Assembly: GCA_021647315.1 (NCBI GenBank)
Contig: JAKIUY010000003.1
Location: 1-64,000 of the forward strand
Length of the DNA: 64,000 nt
DNA from: Victivallaceae bacterium
Lineage (GTDB): Bacteria > Verrucomicrobiota > Lentisphaeria > Victivallales > Victivallaceae
Direction: 5' to 3'
Part shown: positions 9,238 through 18,874 of the stretch, piece by piece
Position numbering within the stretch: the stretch's first letter is position 1
Layout of the letters: every line of letters starts with the position of its first letter
Notes under the pieces: model-generated
The model's database searches: none
What the model was told of the DNA's origin: nothing
Seen by the model: the letters and a program-made list of their open reading frames with translations, nothing else
Position numbers and translations under genes: made by a program

Positions 9238-12200
9238 ATGAGACAAATTAAAGCAAAAATTACCACTGTCGGTGTCATCTTTTTAAGTTTGATCTTTATT
9301 TTATCATTAAGAGTTGCGGCTGAAGATGATCTCTCGTTCAAACTCACTTTTGATAACAAGAATACTACCGCAGACTTTGCACGCGGTAATCCGGCATCAA
9401 CAACCTGCGATGCCAATCTTGAATTCAGAACTATACTTGGATTCAATCTGAAGAATGCCTTTAATAAGCGTGAAACCGAGACACTGAAATACGATGTAAC
9501 GAAAAACATTGATTACCGCCAGGGGACCATAACTATTTGGCTAATGGCAAAAAACTATGTTCCGAAAAATTATCGGGCCGGAAACCGTTCTTTTAAATCA
9601 TTTTTCTATATCCTCTTTAAAAACCGCAATGATTTTGTTAAACTCTATCTTTATGAATATTATCAGTGGGCAAATGGGCTGATCTATTTCGAATGTAATG
9701 GGGAAAAATATGCTATAACCAAATTTCCGATGGGGAGATTCAAGCAAGGCGAATGGTTCCAAGTCGCGGTTACCTGGGGCAGTAATGGCTTGAAAGTCTA
9801 TACCAATGGTAAATTTGTCAGTAAAGCTGCGATGCCGAAGAAATTGAAAACAGTTAATTTCATCCCTGACCCGAAAGAGTCTTTTATTGGTCTACGTGAA
9901 CGGATGTGGCCGGCCGGCAAACCGGATGTTGGTAAAGAAACGGTGATTGATGATGTTAAAATCTACAAAGTGGCCCTGTCTGACTTGCAGGTAAAAAACC
10001 AATACCTCAAGGCAATTGCCAACACTAGCAAAAATAGCAAAGAAAAAATGGTCAGCATTGATATTAAGTTGAACGGGATTGATGATAACTCAGGCTCACT
10101 GGATAAACTGGAAACCATTTTTGCTTTCAATGCTCTTAGCAGGGCCTGGCGCAAAACCATTAAGTCCGGCAAGGCACAGGCGAAATATGAGCTGTTAAAA
10201 CCCAACGGACAGAAAATTACTGGTAAGTTCACGCCGAAAAGACTTACTCACCGTTTAGTTATTCCCGGCATCACCCAGCCTGGAAAACATAAAATGACCA
10301 TAACTTTAACTGCAACCGGACAACAAGCTGTGATCGTAGATAAAGTGGTCGTGCGACCGAATACCGTCTGGTTCAAAAACCGGATCGGTAAGGCAGAGAA
10401 AGTACCGACTCCCTGGACACCATTGTCTATTGATGCTGACAATGTGGTAAGGATGTGGGGCAGAGAATATCATTTTGGCGATGGCCCGCTGCCGACTAAA
10501 GTTATCCATACCGGCGATTCACTATTAAGTGCGCCACCCCAACTTGAAATTGTCACGCCACAAGGCAAAGCCAAAATCCGCTATAAAATCACTGCCAGAA
10601 AAATCACTAAGACAGCGATCACCCTCATTGGAACCGGAATTGCCAAAAGTTTCACCATCAACTGGAAAACTCGGATTGAGTTTGACGGTTTCATCAGATT
10701 TGATTTTGCCATTAATGGTCAGCCGACAATTACTTCTATGAAGTTGACCTGGACAGTTAAACCTCAATTTTCCAAATACCTGATGACACCACTGTTGACG
10801 CTGGTTGATAAAGGCAGTTATGAGACGATTTTTCCCACTCGGCATGATGATAGTTCAGCCAGCATGAAGAATGACTCTTTCCTCTGGATGACTTCAAAAA
10901 AGAAGGGTTTCTGCTGGGGGCCTGAACATGATGCCAACTGGGTCTATAACAAAGGTGAAAAAGTACTGCGGGCAGTAATTGATGAACGTGGCGGACATTG
11001 TGAAGTGAAAATGATTACCAAATCGGTAAAATTGCCGGCAGGAGCTGATTATCATGCAATGTTTACCACTACCCCGACACGACCACTGCCAAAAGCCTTC
11101 CGCACCTATCGCCTCGGCGGTTATGGACAGTATTCAAACTGTGATGTGGCAATGGTTCAGCATGTCGGTCAAGGTACTGAGGGTATTTATACCGCCAAAC
11201 CTAATAAATATTTCGCTCAACTGATGGCAGATTTCAAACGCAGTAATATGAAGCGTTTGGTAATGTATGACGCCTGTACCAGTCTTGGGGACAATGTTCC
11301 TGAATCAATCTATTTTGGTAAATATTGGAATATCCCTGACGGGCCGCTGGTGCCGTTCCCGATCAGACCCTATAAAAAACAGCCCAATGAGAAGATGTGT
11401 GTTCATGCCCCATCTGATCCCTCTATGGCCTATGCCGATTATAAACTCTATAATCTAAAACAGCTGTTGACTCACCCGGCAGAACGTTATGCAGCCATCT
11501 ATTATGACCTGGCGATAAATTTTATCAGCCGTAACAAATATAACGGTATGCTGTTCAAGGATAAATTCGGTCGTACCATCCCCCGGTATATTATTATGGG
11601 GCTGAGAGAGATATTAAAACGTTCTATGGTGCTTGCCCACAGCTTAAACAAGGATACTCTCTATCACGATCACAGTTATTATAATCCACTCTATGACAGT
11701 TTTGCTGATTACTGGTATCCCGGGGAACAGTATACGGCATTGATGAATAAGCATAAATCGCCTTACGTTTACAGTGACATCATCAGTGACGACATCTATA
11801 AGACAGAGTTAAACTCCACGATGAAAGGATCAGCGATTCTGTTTCTCGGCAACTTGAAACGGGCAAATAGAGCCTACGGCACTAGAGAACAGACCGAAGC
11901 CTATTTGACCAAACTGCTACTTAATGACATTCAGATGTCGATTGCTTTTGAGGATGGCAGCGTTATTAATAAAGTTTGGGGAATCAAACTCAAATATAAA
12001 CTTGATACCGCTGCCGTCATCCTGTTTGATGCCAAAAACAATGCCGTAAAATCAAGTAATCCGCAGGTAAAAGTCACCTATTATAAATGTGCTGACGGGC
12101 GTTATCTATTGATGATCGGTAATGTCAGCAAGCAAGCCCAGACTGCGACGATTGATATTAGTAAATTAAAACAGCCTGCACTTGTTCGGGATGAATATCA

Positions 12201-12279
12201 GGATAAAAATATTGTGGTTAAGAACGATGCCTTCAAGGTCACAATCCCTGCTCGTAACTTCTCTATCATCGGATTTTAA
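9238..12279 (+). CDS. Secreted LamG-like / DUF6067 glycoside hydrolase-like protein
   Basis: A 1013-residue protein with a signal peptide (MRQIKAKI... to about VAA). Residues about 30-250 form a concanavalin/LamG-like module (GTITIWLMAKN, EWFQVAVTWGSNGLKVYTNGK, IDDVKIYKVALSDLQ). From about residue 385 the sequence PWTPLSIDADNVVRMWGREY starts a region I associate with DUF6067, related to GH123-type barrels, containing KRLVMYDAC, YNGMLFKDKFGR, LYHDHSYYNPLYD and DYWYPGEQY. A C-terminal beta-domain follows. It probably cleaves or binds an extracellular glycan; the substrate cannot be read. It has its own upstream module A and is separated from the preceding gene by 305 bases, so it is probably a separate, regulated transcript. 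Confidence 0.72.
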   Translation: MRQIKAKITTVGVIFLSLIFILSLRVAAEDDLSFKLTFDNKNTTADFARGNPASTTCDANLEFRTILGFNLKNAFNKRETETLKYDVTKNIDYRQGTITIWLMAKNYVPKNYRAGNRSFKSFFYILFKNRNDFVKLYLYEYYQWANGLIYFECNGEKYAITKFPMGRFKQGEWFQVAVTWGSNGLKVYTNGKFVSKAAMPKKLKTVNFIPDPKESFIGLRERMWPAGKPDVGKETVIDDVKIYKVALSDLQVKNQYLKAIANTSKNSKEKMVSIDIKLNGIDDNSGSLDKLETIFAFNALSRAWRKTIKSGKAQAKYELLKPNGQKITGKFTPKRLTHRLVIPGITQPGKHKMTITLTATGQQAVIVDKVVVRPNTVWFKNRIGKAEKVPTPWTPLSIDADNVVRMWGREYHFGDGPLPTKVIHTGDSLLSAPPQLEIVTPQGKAKIRYKITARKITKTAITLIGTGIAKSFTINWKTRIEFDGFIRFDFAINGQPTITSMKLTWTVKPQFSKYLMTPLLTLVDKGSYETIFPTRHDDSSASMKNDSFLWMTSKKKGFCWGPEHDANWVYNKGEKVLRAVIDERGGHCEVKMITKSVKLPAGADYHAMFTTTPTRPLPKAFRTYRLGGYGQYSNCDVAMVQHVGQGTEGIYTAKPNKYFAQLMADFKRSNMKRLVMYDACTSLGDNVPESIYFGKYWNIPDGPLVPFPIRPYKKQPNEKMCVHAPSDPSMAYADYKLYNLKQLLTHPAERYAAIYYDLAINFISRNKYNGMLFKDKFGRTIPRYIIMGLREILKRSMVLAHSLNKDTLYHDHSYYNPLYDSFADYWYPGEQYTALMNKHKSPYVYSDIISDDIYKTELNSTMKGSAILFLGNLKRANRAYGTREQTEAYLTKLLLNDIQMSIAFEDGSVINKVWGIKLKYKLDTAAVILFDAKNNAVKSSNPQVKVTYYKCADGRYLLMIGNVSKQAQTATIDISKLKQPALVRDEYQDKNIVVKNDAFKVTIPARNFSIIGF

Positions 12280-12290
12280 ACATTGTATTG

Positions 12291-12361
12291 TAGACAGGAT
12301 AAACAGGATAAAATAAAAAATCTTGTTAATCCTGTCTAAAAAAGTTCCGGCAATGCCGGTT
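12291..12361. repeat. Dispersed ACAGGAT hairpin plus CCGGC palindrome
   Basis: TAGACAGGAT (12291-12300) and ATCCTGTCTA (12329-12338) are a perfect 10-bp inverted repeat. It is followed by the palindrome AGTTCCGGCAATGCCGGTTA. Nearly the same composite recurs at 53933-54037, and a partial copy lies at 13457-13478. It fills the gap between two genes and may act as a terminator. Confidence 0.8.
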
Positions 12362-12385
12362 ATATTTATCTAAAAAATGGAAATT

Positions 12386-13435
12386 ATGAAAAAAATTATT
12401 AACAATCAGCTCATTAGCGGCTCTTTTATTCAACTTGATCACTGGAGCGATGATGAAGGCGCCAGGTTTCAGGAAGATATTCGTACTTTAACTGAAGAAC
12501 ATTGGTGCCAAATGGTTAAAGATATGTTCAATATCGGCATGGACACGCTGGTGATTCAGCAAAGTATCGACTGCCGTACCGGCTGGGACAATGCGCAGAC
12601 CTATTACAATAGTAAAAAATACCGGAAGTTAGGCTGGATCAAAGGTGACACTTTTGACGCAATCGTTGATACGGCTGACCAACTTGGCATGACCCTGTTT
12701 TTCGGTATCGGCACCATGTATACCAAAGATCCCTACTATGAAACCGATGTCGTAATTGAACAGGCAAAAGTAGTTGCCACTGAATTGCTGGAACTTTATG
12801 CTGAACGTCCCTCTTTCGGTGGGTGGTATTGGACCTATGAATATCCGCCCGGCTCAATTGCCGGACGTGACAGTTTACAGATAATTGTACCTGAAATCCG
12901 TAAACTGCATGACTGCCAGTTTATGTTAGCACCTAATTCCGACCGTATGATGTCTCCGACCCTGTTACAGGATATTGATGTTGATATCTGTGCCTATCAG
13001 GATAATGTCGGTCTGGGGATTTGCCCCGATCCACTTGGGCGTTCATTCCGTACTGACCGTTGCGCCAGTTTACAGGCCCTGCCGCTGGTGTATGAAAAAC
13101 TCAGATTTGCCCATAATGCCTGGAAAGCGGCGGATGAGCAACTACCATTAAAATTGTGGAACAGTTATTTCCGCGAACGTGGCCCTACCGCATTCTGGAA
13201 TGATGTCGAAGTATGGGAATTTGATCATAAAGGAGCCCTGATACCGGCAGAATTTTCTAGAATAGTCACTCAGCTGAACTATACCGCCCCTTATGTCGAA
13301 AAACAGATCATCTACCAATATCCCGGCCTGATGATTCATCCTGACTTCCCGGTAAAAGTAGGTGGGGAACGCGCCGAAACACTCTACGAGCAATACGCCC
13401 TCTACCGCGATGCCGTCCTTGCTGGCGAAAAGTAA
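12386..13435 (+). CDS. DUF4434-type TIM-barrel protein
   Basis: About 349 residues with no signal peptide. ATGs occur at 12377 and 12386; the second (MKKIINNQLISGSFIQL) is preferred because GGAAATT lies at a sensible distance. Motifs WCQMVKDMFNIGMDTLVIQQ, WYWTYEYPPG and DIDVDICAYQDNVG fit the DUF4434 family, predicted glycoside-hydrolase-like barrels. It is probably a cytoplasmic partner of the secreted glycan enzymes around it, acting on imported oligosaccharide (inference). It ends with SLYEQYALYRDA-like helical residues and a TAA at 13433-13435. Confidence 0.75.
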   Translation: MKKIINNQLISGSFIQLDHWSDDEGARFQEDIRTLTEEHWCQMVKDMFNIGMDTLVIQQSIDCRTGWDNAQTYYNSKKYRKLGWIKGDTFDAIVDTADQLGMTLFFGIGTMYTKDPYYETDVVIEQAKVVATELLELYAERPSFGGWYWTYEYPPGSIAGRDSLQIIVPEIRKLHDCQFMLAPNSDRMMSPTLLQDIDVDICAYQDNVGLGICPDPLGRSFRTDRCASLQALPLVYEKLRFAHNAWKAADEQLPLKLWNSYFRERGPTAFWNDVEVWEFDHKGALIPAEFSRIVTQLNYTAPYVEKQIIYQYPGLMIHPDFPVKVGGERAETLYEQYALYRDAVLAGEK

Positions 13436-13612
13436 ATAAAACAGCGCAGCTCATATTTTGACAGGATAAACAGGATGGGATAAAAATAAAGGTTAATAGA
13501 ACCGTTTTTTGCGGTAGCGCTGCTATTTTAGTTGCCAATACAGCCCCAAATTTTTCACCACAGAATTTTTTACTTTTGAGTTTAGCGAGTTTTAGCGGTG
13601 TCGAATGATTTA

Positions 13613-13728
13613 TTACACCAGATTTATCCTGGTTGCTATGCGGTATTTACGCGGGGTGGTATTGTGGTATTTTTTGAAAATTGAAAAGGTAACTGAGGTT
13701 GGAGAAACCACATTCTGAGGCAATCGGA
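13613..13728 (-). pseudogene. 3' remnant of an AraC-family regulator gene
   Basis: On the minus strand one frame reads IASECGFSNLSYLF and, after a 1-nt shift, SIFKKYHNTTPRKYRIATRI then NLV and a stop. This matches the end of the intact AraC protein at 18875-19714 (ADACGFGNLSYFFAVFKKYY, NTTPRKYRLAARIDLV). Only the second HTH helix region remains, frameshifted, directly next to regulatory module B. The rest of the 13436-13743 gap holds a partial ACAGGAT repeat at 13457-13478 and no other gene. Confidence 0.75.
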
Positions 13729-13743
13729 ATAATTAAAAGAGAA

Positions 13744-13807
13744 AGTCACAAATTTATATTAAATAGTCAAAATTATGCAAGTAAACATCTGATTTTTGTA
13801 GTATACT
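13744..13807 (+). promoter_or_regulatory. Regulatory module B: AraC-type half-sites and -10 box
   Basis: AGTCACAAA at 13744 and AGTCAAAA at 13765 (21 bp apart), then GCAAGTAAA and TATACT at 13802-13807 (58 bp from the first half-site). Apart from two short blocks it is almost the same as module A. It lies about 190 bases before the pseudopilin start, and a decayed araC copy abuts its upstream side. Confidence 0.65.
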
Positions 13808-13998
13808 ATATACAGTTCTTATAAGAATGTATTGTTCTGATAATAAAGTTTTGGCTTATCAGATGGAGTAAATTACCGAGCTCTAGTCACGGTGACAACA
13901 GTTCGCATAACCAGTGAGGCAACATAAGAGTCTCCACGTTGAAAAACAGTATAAACATGTGGATTTTTACATTGCCTCGGAAAAACGGAGAAAAAGAG

Positions 13999-14763
13999 AT
14001 GAATGCAAGACGAAAAAACAGTGACGGAAAAAGTCGTAACCTATTGGATTTTACACTCATAGAGCTATTGGTAGTGATAGCTATTATCGCCATCCTGGCT
14101 TCAATGTTGTTGCCTGCATTGAATATGGCGCGTGAGAAGGCACATTCAATTGAATGTGTCAGCAAACAAAAACAGATTGGGCTGGCACTCGCTATGTACG
14201 AGGATGATAATGCTGATTATTATCCACCAAACCATAAGTCCAGTGTTGAAACTGGGCGTTGGATGATTACTCTGTTCCCTTATATGCAGAAAAAAGCTAC
14301 CTGGTATGATTCTTCAACGGCATCCATTCCTGAATTTTACTGTGTTACCAATAAACTGGTTCCATATCCAGGTAAAGTTCATGGCAGTTATCGGACCAAC
14401 TATTCCTGGAACTATACCTTGATCTCTGATCCTACTGCAATGAGGAAAAATAGTATTTTACGTAGAGCGTCAAAAACAGCTCTGATCTGGGACGGCGGAG
14501 CTCGTAATGGAGCTTTAGGTTTGGGTGGAGATCCTACTAATCAATATATGGCAAGTGGTACGTGGGGGATAAGAGCTATAGATTATCCTGCCGGTCTGAC
14601 TATCGGTTTTATTCATAGTGGCGGAGCCAATGCGTTGTTTGCAGATAAACATGTAAAAGGATCTTTGAGACCTCGGATGTTTCCTAAACCAACGGCAACA
14701 ACACAAGGCGCATTCATGGCAGGCGGCGGTGGCGGTGGTTTTGATTCTGCCAAACTATGGTAA
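13999..14763 (+). CDS. Type II secretion pseudopilin-like protein (H-X9-DG type)
   Basis: About 254 residues. The N-terminal prepilin motif [20 protein letters not shown] with Glu at +5 marks a protein processed by prepilin peptidase and anchored in the inner membrane; the residue before F is Asp rather than the usual Gly. The middle carries [19 protein letters not shown], and the C-terminal part [19 protein letters not shown] resembles the H-X9-DG processing-associated segment. It ends with a Gly-rich tail. The start at 13999 is preferred (GGAGAAAAAGAG upstream), but the frame is open from an ATG at 13939, adding [14 protein letters not shown]. Such proteins are strongly expanded in Lentisphaerota; the role here is unknown. 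Module B lies upstream. Confidence 0.85.
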   Translation: MNARRKNSDGKSRNLLDFTLIELLVVIAIIAILASMLLPALNMAREKAHSIECVSKQKQIGLALAMYEDDNADYYPPNHKSSVETGRWMITLFPYMQKKATWYDSSTASIPEFYCVTNKLVPYPGKVHGSYRTNYSWNYTLISDPTAMRKNSILRRASKTALIWDGGARNGALGLGGDPTNQYMASGTWGIRAIDYPAGLTIGFIHSGGANALFADKHVKGSLRPRMFPKPTATTQGAFMAGGGGGGFDSAKLW

Positions 14764-14878
14764 GGTAGACTTGTCAAGTTGAGATAAGTGTTGAATTCAC
14801 GGCATGGAGTGCTGTTGATGTGTTTATCTTAGCTGAAATACAACTCTATATTTCTGCGTCCATGGGAGCAATAAGGAC

Positions 14879-14921
14879 GGAGTTTGAAGCGGCATCTGCC
14901 TTCAGATGCCACATGATTAGA
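14879..14921. repeat. Dispersed repeat copy (GGCATCTGCCTTCAG type)
   Basis: ACGGAGTTTGAAGCGGCATC followed by TGCCTTCAGATGCCACATGA. The same element lies inverted at 24853-24930 and 38054-38185. The rest of 14764-15041 has no gene; I see only A/T-rich sequence and the GGAG ribosome-binding site for the next gene. Confidence 0.75.
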
Positions 14922-15041
14922 TGAATACATGTTCGGGATAATTATCTATCTCTTTATTACCCCAGTACAATATATCATATATCGGGGGCAATACTGCCCT
15001 ACCTTGAAAACTATCGAAATCAGCAATAATGGAGAATGATT

Positions 15042-17570
15042 ATGCAATATAAAACAAGCACCTCGTTGAATCTGAAATCAATCATCAGTGTAAATCGTTG
15101 GTTAATAGGAAGTTTTATTTTTATTGCATTGATTGTATTTGCGCCCTGTTTGGTTAGTGCGCAGCAGTATAATCCGGTATCGACGACAATCTCCATTCCA
15201 AGTGGGTATACCGAAATGCTGGTTCCCGCCTATCATGGTAAATTATTGGCAACAGGAGCATATTCCAGCCGCTATCCATCAACTTACCATAATATGCAGT
15301 TAATGGCATTTCGTAATCCTGCAACTAATCAGATCTTTTATGTTCAGACCCAAGATCCCAATGGTCAAGTTATTGACTGGGCAGTCGCTGGCTCCAGTGG
15401 TTCATATAATTTAACTTTAACAATATTTTCTCTGTCCAGTACCTTTCCTGCTAATTTTTATATTACAGACACTACCATGACGGCGGCTACGCATCGAGAG
15501 TTCTATCGAACAGTTGCCAGAAAATATAAAGCCTGGGCTATTAATCAGCAATGGGCAAAACGTAAGAAATCAGCGATAGATAACATGGCAACCATGGCAA
15601 TTGCACCTGATCTTCGCCAGGTAACTATGGATAATACAGTGTTTCCCTATATTGATGCCTGGAACGGCGAACAGACTGGTAGCTGGATAACCTTCTGGCG
15701 TAAATATTGGCGATATGGCATTGATGGTGCTTTACCGGACTATCGTCTGGGTGGGAATGCAACTGAAAGCCTCAGCTCATTAAGTCAGCTTGCCACTAAA
15801 AACTCTAGCTCATTCCCCTATACAAATGCACTACTTTGGGATTCAAATATCATTTACACTTCCAATCCACAGACTCAATTGGAAATAGATATGAATGAAA
15901 TCTGGACGAATAACCCATCCGCAAGATATAATTCGGCTGAAATGATTAAGAATAGTAGTGGGCAGGTAGTTGCCTATAGTAATAATACTCATATGAAATA
16001 TATTTGCCAAGCTTCGGCTGTCTGGAAAACGACTTTTGTCAATGCATGTAAAACGATGGCTGGGGATGGCTGGCAGGGCATTTATTATGACATGGCGGCA
16101 TTTACTGCGCCTATCTTATGTTATGCTGCCAATCACACTCATGATGCTGGCGACCCGCTGGTCTGGCAGGATGGCATTAGGGATATTCTTAGTACCCTGG
16201 AGAGTGACAACCAGACTAAAGAATTATTAATTTTAACTGAAGGCAATGCTGAAATATATATGGATTTAGTTGATGCATTCCTGAGCTACGCTGAAACTGG
16301 TGTTACCGACAGCAACAATCCGCTCAGAAAGCAGGTTCCGCTGTTCAGAGAAGTTTATGGAGACATTGCCCGTTTTATCGGCTGGCAGCTTTTCCCGGCG
16401 GCAATTCCACAAGAAACAGTTAATGACCTGACGCCGACTATCATGAATGATGCAATTATTAAAGCTGCCAATTTTGGCTCCCTGTGCTACGCCGCTCCAT
16501 ATTTTATTGGGTGGTCAGCATCTATAGATGCCCAGAATTTATTGGCTTCAGATGCAGCTTACGCCACTATTTTTGATAAAATTAACAATCCACTGTACAA
16601 GCGAGTATATGAAGCAGGCGGTGGCGCCGGTAACTGGATTTTGAACGGAACTGCTCCAGCTGCAGTTAATGTCGTTGACAGTGAAACCGGAGCGGCAGCA
16701 GTTCAATTCGGCATTACTAACCGGGACGGCGGTGCAAATTATCAATTAGATATAAATGAAACATCTTTTTTTAATATCTCCTGGGATATGAAAATAAGCA
16801 ACTCATATTATATCCTGGTTACCGTGGCAGCCAGCGATGGATACTGGTATAATCTGCTCTACGATCAACATGACAGAAATTATCGAGTGACAGCTGTTGG
16901 AACCATCAAAATCGGTCTCGGAAGCAACACATTTGACGGAACCTGGCGTACTATTCACCGTGACCTTGCGGATGACCTGTATCAGGCAAACGGCAAAACT
17001 ATCACCAAAGTAATTAAGTTTCTGGTATATGCCAATGGGTTGGTGGATAGTATTGCACTGAGTAATGCACCATATATCTATGAAGATGGCATTGATGCTT
17101 CTGACTGGAGCATTAGCGGCAGCGGGTTGTCAACAAGCAGTGTAACTGACAGTGAAACCGGTTCCGCGGTTATTCAGCTTTCCGGAATAACTAACCGTGA
17201 CAGCGGGAAATCTTTTACCAAAACATTAGGTGATAGTCAACGCTTCGACATGGTCTGGGACATGAAAACTTCAATGTCTTATTATGTTATAGTTACCGTG
17301 GCAGCCAGTGATGGATATTGGTATAATCTACTTTATGACCAGCACAATAGAGATTATCGAGTGACATCCGGCACAACTGTCAAAATCGGTCTGGGAGCAG
17401 ATTCAAATGACGGCACCTGGCATACATTCAGGCGCAATCTTGCAGATGACCTCTATGAAGGAACAGGTCAAAATATCACCAATGTGATCAAGATGATTGT
17501 TTATGCTGAAGCTTCAATTGATAATGTTTTACTGTGGGGCAACGGAATAAGAACATCAGGCAGTCGTTAA
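15042..17570 (+). CDS. Secreted DUF6259-like hydrolase with two repeated C-terminal domains
   Basis: About 842 residues. ATGs at 15036 and 15042 are both in frame; GGAG at 15031 is best spaced for 15042. A signal peptide with a long hydrophobic stretch ends near VSAQQ (about residue 45). Residues about 150-520 form a barrel-like region (WNGEQTGSWITFWRKYW, GDGWQGIYYDMAAF, LTEGNAEIYMDLVDAFLSY) resembling DUF6259. Residues about 545-690 and 690-840 are two copies of one beta domain, each with DSETG, ITNRD, VTVAASDGYWYNLLYDQH, KIGLG, DGTW and LADDLY. They look like a carbohydrate-binding or surface-attachment module. A terminator-like hairpin follows. Confidence 0.7.
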   Translation: MQYKTSTSLNLKSIISVNRWLIGSFIFIALIVFAPCLVSAQQYNPVSTTISIPSGYTEMLVPAYHGKLLATGAYSSRYPSTYHNMQLMAFRNPATNQIFYVQTQDPNGQVIDWAVAGSSGSYNLTLTIFSLSSTFPANFYITDTTMTAATHREFYRTVARKYKAWAINQQWAKRKKSAIDNMATMAIAPDLRQVTMDNTVFPYIDAWNGEQTGSWITFWRKYWRYGIDGALPDYRLGGNATESLSSLSQLATKNSSSFPYTNALLWDSNIIYTSNPQTQLEIDMNEIWTNNPSARYNSAEMIKNSSGQVVAYSNNTHMKYICQASAVWKTTFVNACKTMAGDGWQGIYYDMAAFTAPILCYAANHTHDAGDPLVWQDGIRDILSTLESDNQTKELLILTEGNAEIYMDLVDAFLSYAETGVTDSNNPLRKQVPLFREVYGDIARFIGWQLFPAAIPQETVNDLTPTIMNDAIIKAANFGSLCYAAPYFIGWSASIDAQNLLASDAAYATIFDKINNPLYKRVYEAGGGAGNWILNGTAPAAVNVVDSETGAAAVQFGITNRDGGANYQLDINETSFFNISWDMKISNSYYILVTVAASDGYWYNLLYDQHDRNYRVTAVGTIKIGLGSNTFDGTWRTIHRDLADDLYQANGKTITKVIKFLVYANGLVDSIALSNAPYIYEDGIDASDWSISGSGLSTSSVTDSETGSAVIQLSGITNRDSGKSFTKTLGDSQRFDMVWDMKTSMSYYVIVTVAASDGYWYNLLYDQHNRDYRVTSGTTVKIGLGADSNDGTWHTFRRNLADDLYEGTGQNITNVIKMIVYAEASIDNVLLWGNGIRTSGSR

Positions 17571-17611
17571 CCATCAGCTTGCTGTACGCTGTATAATTAT
17601 TAAGCAACTAA

Positions 17612-17651
17612 GGCATTTGCAAAAGTCTTCAGACTATTGTAAATGCCTTTT
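17612..17651 (+). terminator. Rho-independent terminator-like hairpin
   Basis: GGCATTTGCAA (17612-17622) pairs with TTGTAAATGCC (17637-17647), with one G-U pair, followed by TTTTCC. It lies 40 bases after the DUF6259-like gene and 18 bases before the next start, so it could terminate or attenuate read-through. Confidence 0.7.
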
Positions 17652-17668
17652 CCAAAACGGAGAAAAAT

Positions 17669-18607
17669 TTGAAAGACATTAGAAAAATATTGGAACGGCA
17701 CCCTGCCAATCCAATCATTGACCCGGAAGATTTCCCAGGCGTACGGCAGATGTACAACCCCAGCCCGGTGAAATTCGGCGATGAGATCATTCTGCTGGTC
17801 TCAGCCCAGCGTTACAGTGAGCCCGGTGGAGAAACCCGGGTTGCGCGAAGTAAAGACGGGATTAATTTTACAGTTGAAGATAAACCGTTTATTAATCTGG
17901 ACAAAACAATCTATCCCTATAATATTATCAATACTCATGTTATTGACAACCGGGTGACTAAGATTGATGATACCTACTATATTCTTACACCATTGTCAGC
18001 AAACGGCTTTGGCGGTCCATCAACCATTCTCGGAAAAACTACCGATTTTGAAAATTATGAGCTCATTGATGTTATCGCTCTACCGCAAAATCGCGGCATA
18101 TCGCTCTTCCCGGAAAAGATTAATGGCAAATATTATCGTTTGGATCGTCCCGGGGCTGGTGACGGGAATCGTTTTGGCCCTATCTGGTTATCTTCATCGC
18201 CTGACCTGATCCATTGGGGGCAATTCCGGCCGGTAGTTCAACCGTTTGCCCTGTGGAACTGGTCGAAACTCGGACCAACCCCGCCGATAAAAACCGATGC
18301 CGGCTGGCTGGTAATTATTCATGGCGTCAGCGATCCATGTGACGGGCCCCATTATTCAATCGGCGCGGTACTGCTTGACTTGGAAGATCCCTGTAAGATG
18401 ATTGGTAAAACTATGTCTACACTACTCTATCCACAAATGGATTATGAAACCCGGGGCATTGTCGATAATGTCGTCTTCCCCTGCGGGGCAATCCCATTTT
18501 ATGAAAAAGATGAACTTCACCTCTATTACGGTGCCGCTGATACCAGAATCTGCCTGGCAACTGGCTCGTTAAGTGAAATAGTCGAAGCCTGCCAAAAAGG
18601 GCTGTAA
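17669..18607 (+). CDS. GH130-family glycoside phosphorylase/hydrolase-like protein
   Basis: A 312-residue cytoplasmic protein with a TTG start and CGGAG upstream. The five-bladed-propeller GH130 pattern is visible: RHPANPIIDPEDFPG, YNPSPVKFGDEIILLVSAQR, ETRVARSKDGINF, SLFPEKINGKYYRLDRPG, GPIWLSSSPDLIHWG and LYYGAADTRICLATGSL. Known members phosphorolyse or hydrolyse beta-mannosides; the exact substrate cannot be read here. As an intracellular enzyme it would process oligosaccharides released by the secreted proteins of this locus. Confidence 0.85.
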   Translation: MKDIRKILERHPANPIIDPEDFPGVRQMYNPSPVKFGDEIILLVSAQRYSEPGGETRVARSKDGINFTVEDKPFINLDKTIYPYNIINTHVIDNRVTKIDDTYYILTPLSANGFGGPSTILGKTTDFENYELIDVIALPQNRGISLFPEKINGKYYRLDRPGAGDGNRFGPIWLSSSPDLIHWGQFRPVVQPFALWNWSKLGPTPPIKTDAGWLVIIHGVSDPCDGPHYSIGAVLLDLEDPCKMIGKTMSTLLYPQMDYETRGIVDNVVFPCGAIPFYEKDELHLYYGAADTRICLATGSLSEIVEACQKGL

Positions 18608-18639
18608 TAACACTTGTCAAACCTAATAAGAAATTTCAG

Positions 18640-18720
18640 TCACGAATACACTAATTTATAAATTTGCGCATTCGCGGCTGAAAGATTGTTTTTTATTCGT
18701 GCATTCGTGGCTAACGGTTG
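18640..18720. repeat. Imperfect repeat around CACGAAT/ATTCGTG
   Basis: CACGAATACACTAATTT and ATTCGTGCATTCGTGGCTAA form an imperfect inverted arrangement between the convergent GH130 and araC genes. It may serve as a bidirectional terminator. Nothing else is visible in 18608-18874. Confidence 0.5.
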
Positions 18721-18874
18721 TTGTTTTTATTATTTCCGGTAACTCAAGTTATGTTCATTTAATAGGATATTGCCAACCACGAGATCCATGATTTCGAAGC
18801 TCTAAGCTATGTGAAAAGAGGTGAATAATCACCGCATTCCAAAACGTTTTGCATCAAATATGATGGAAATATCT

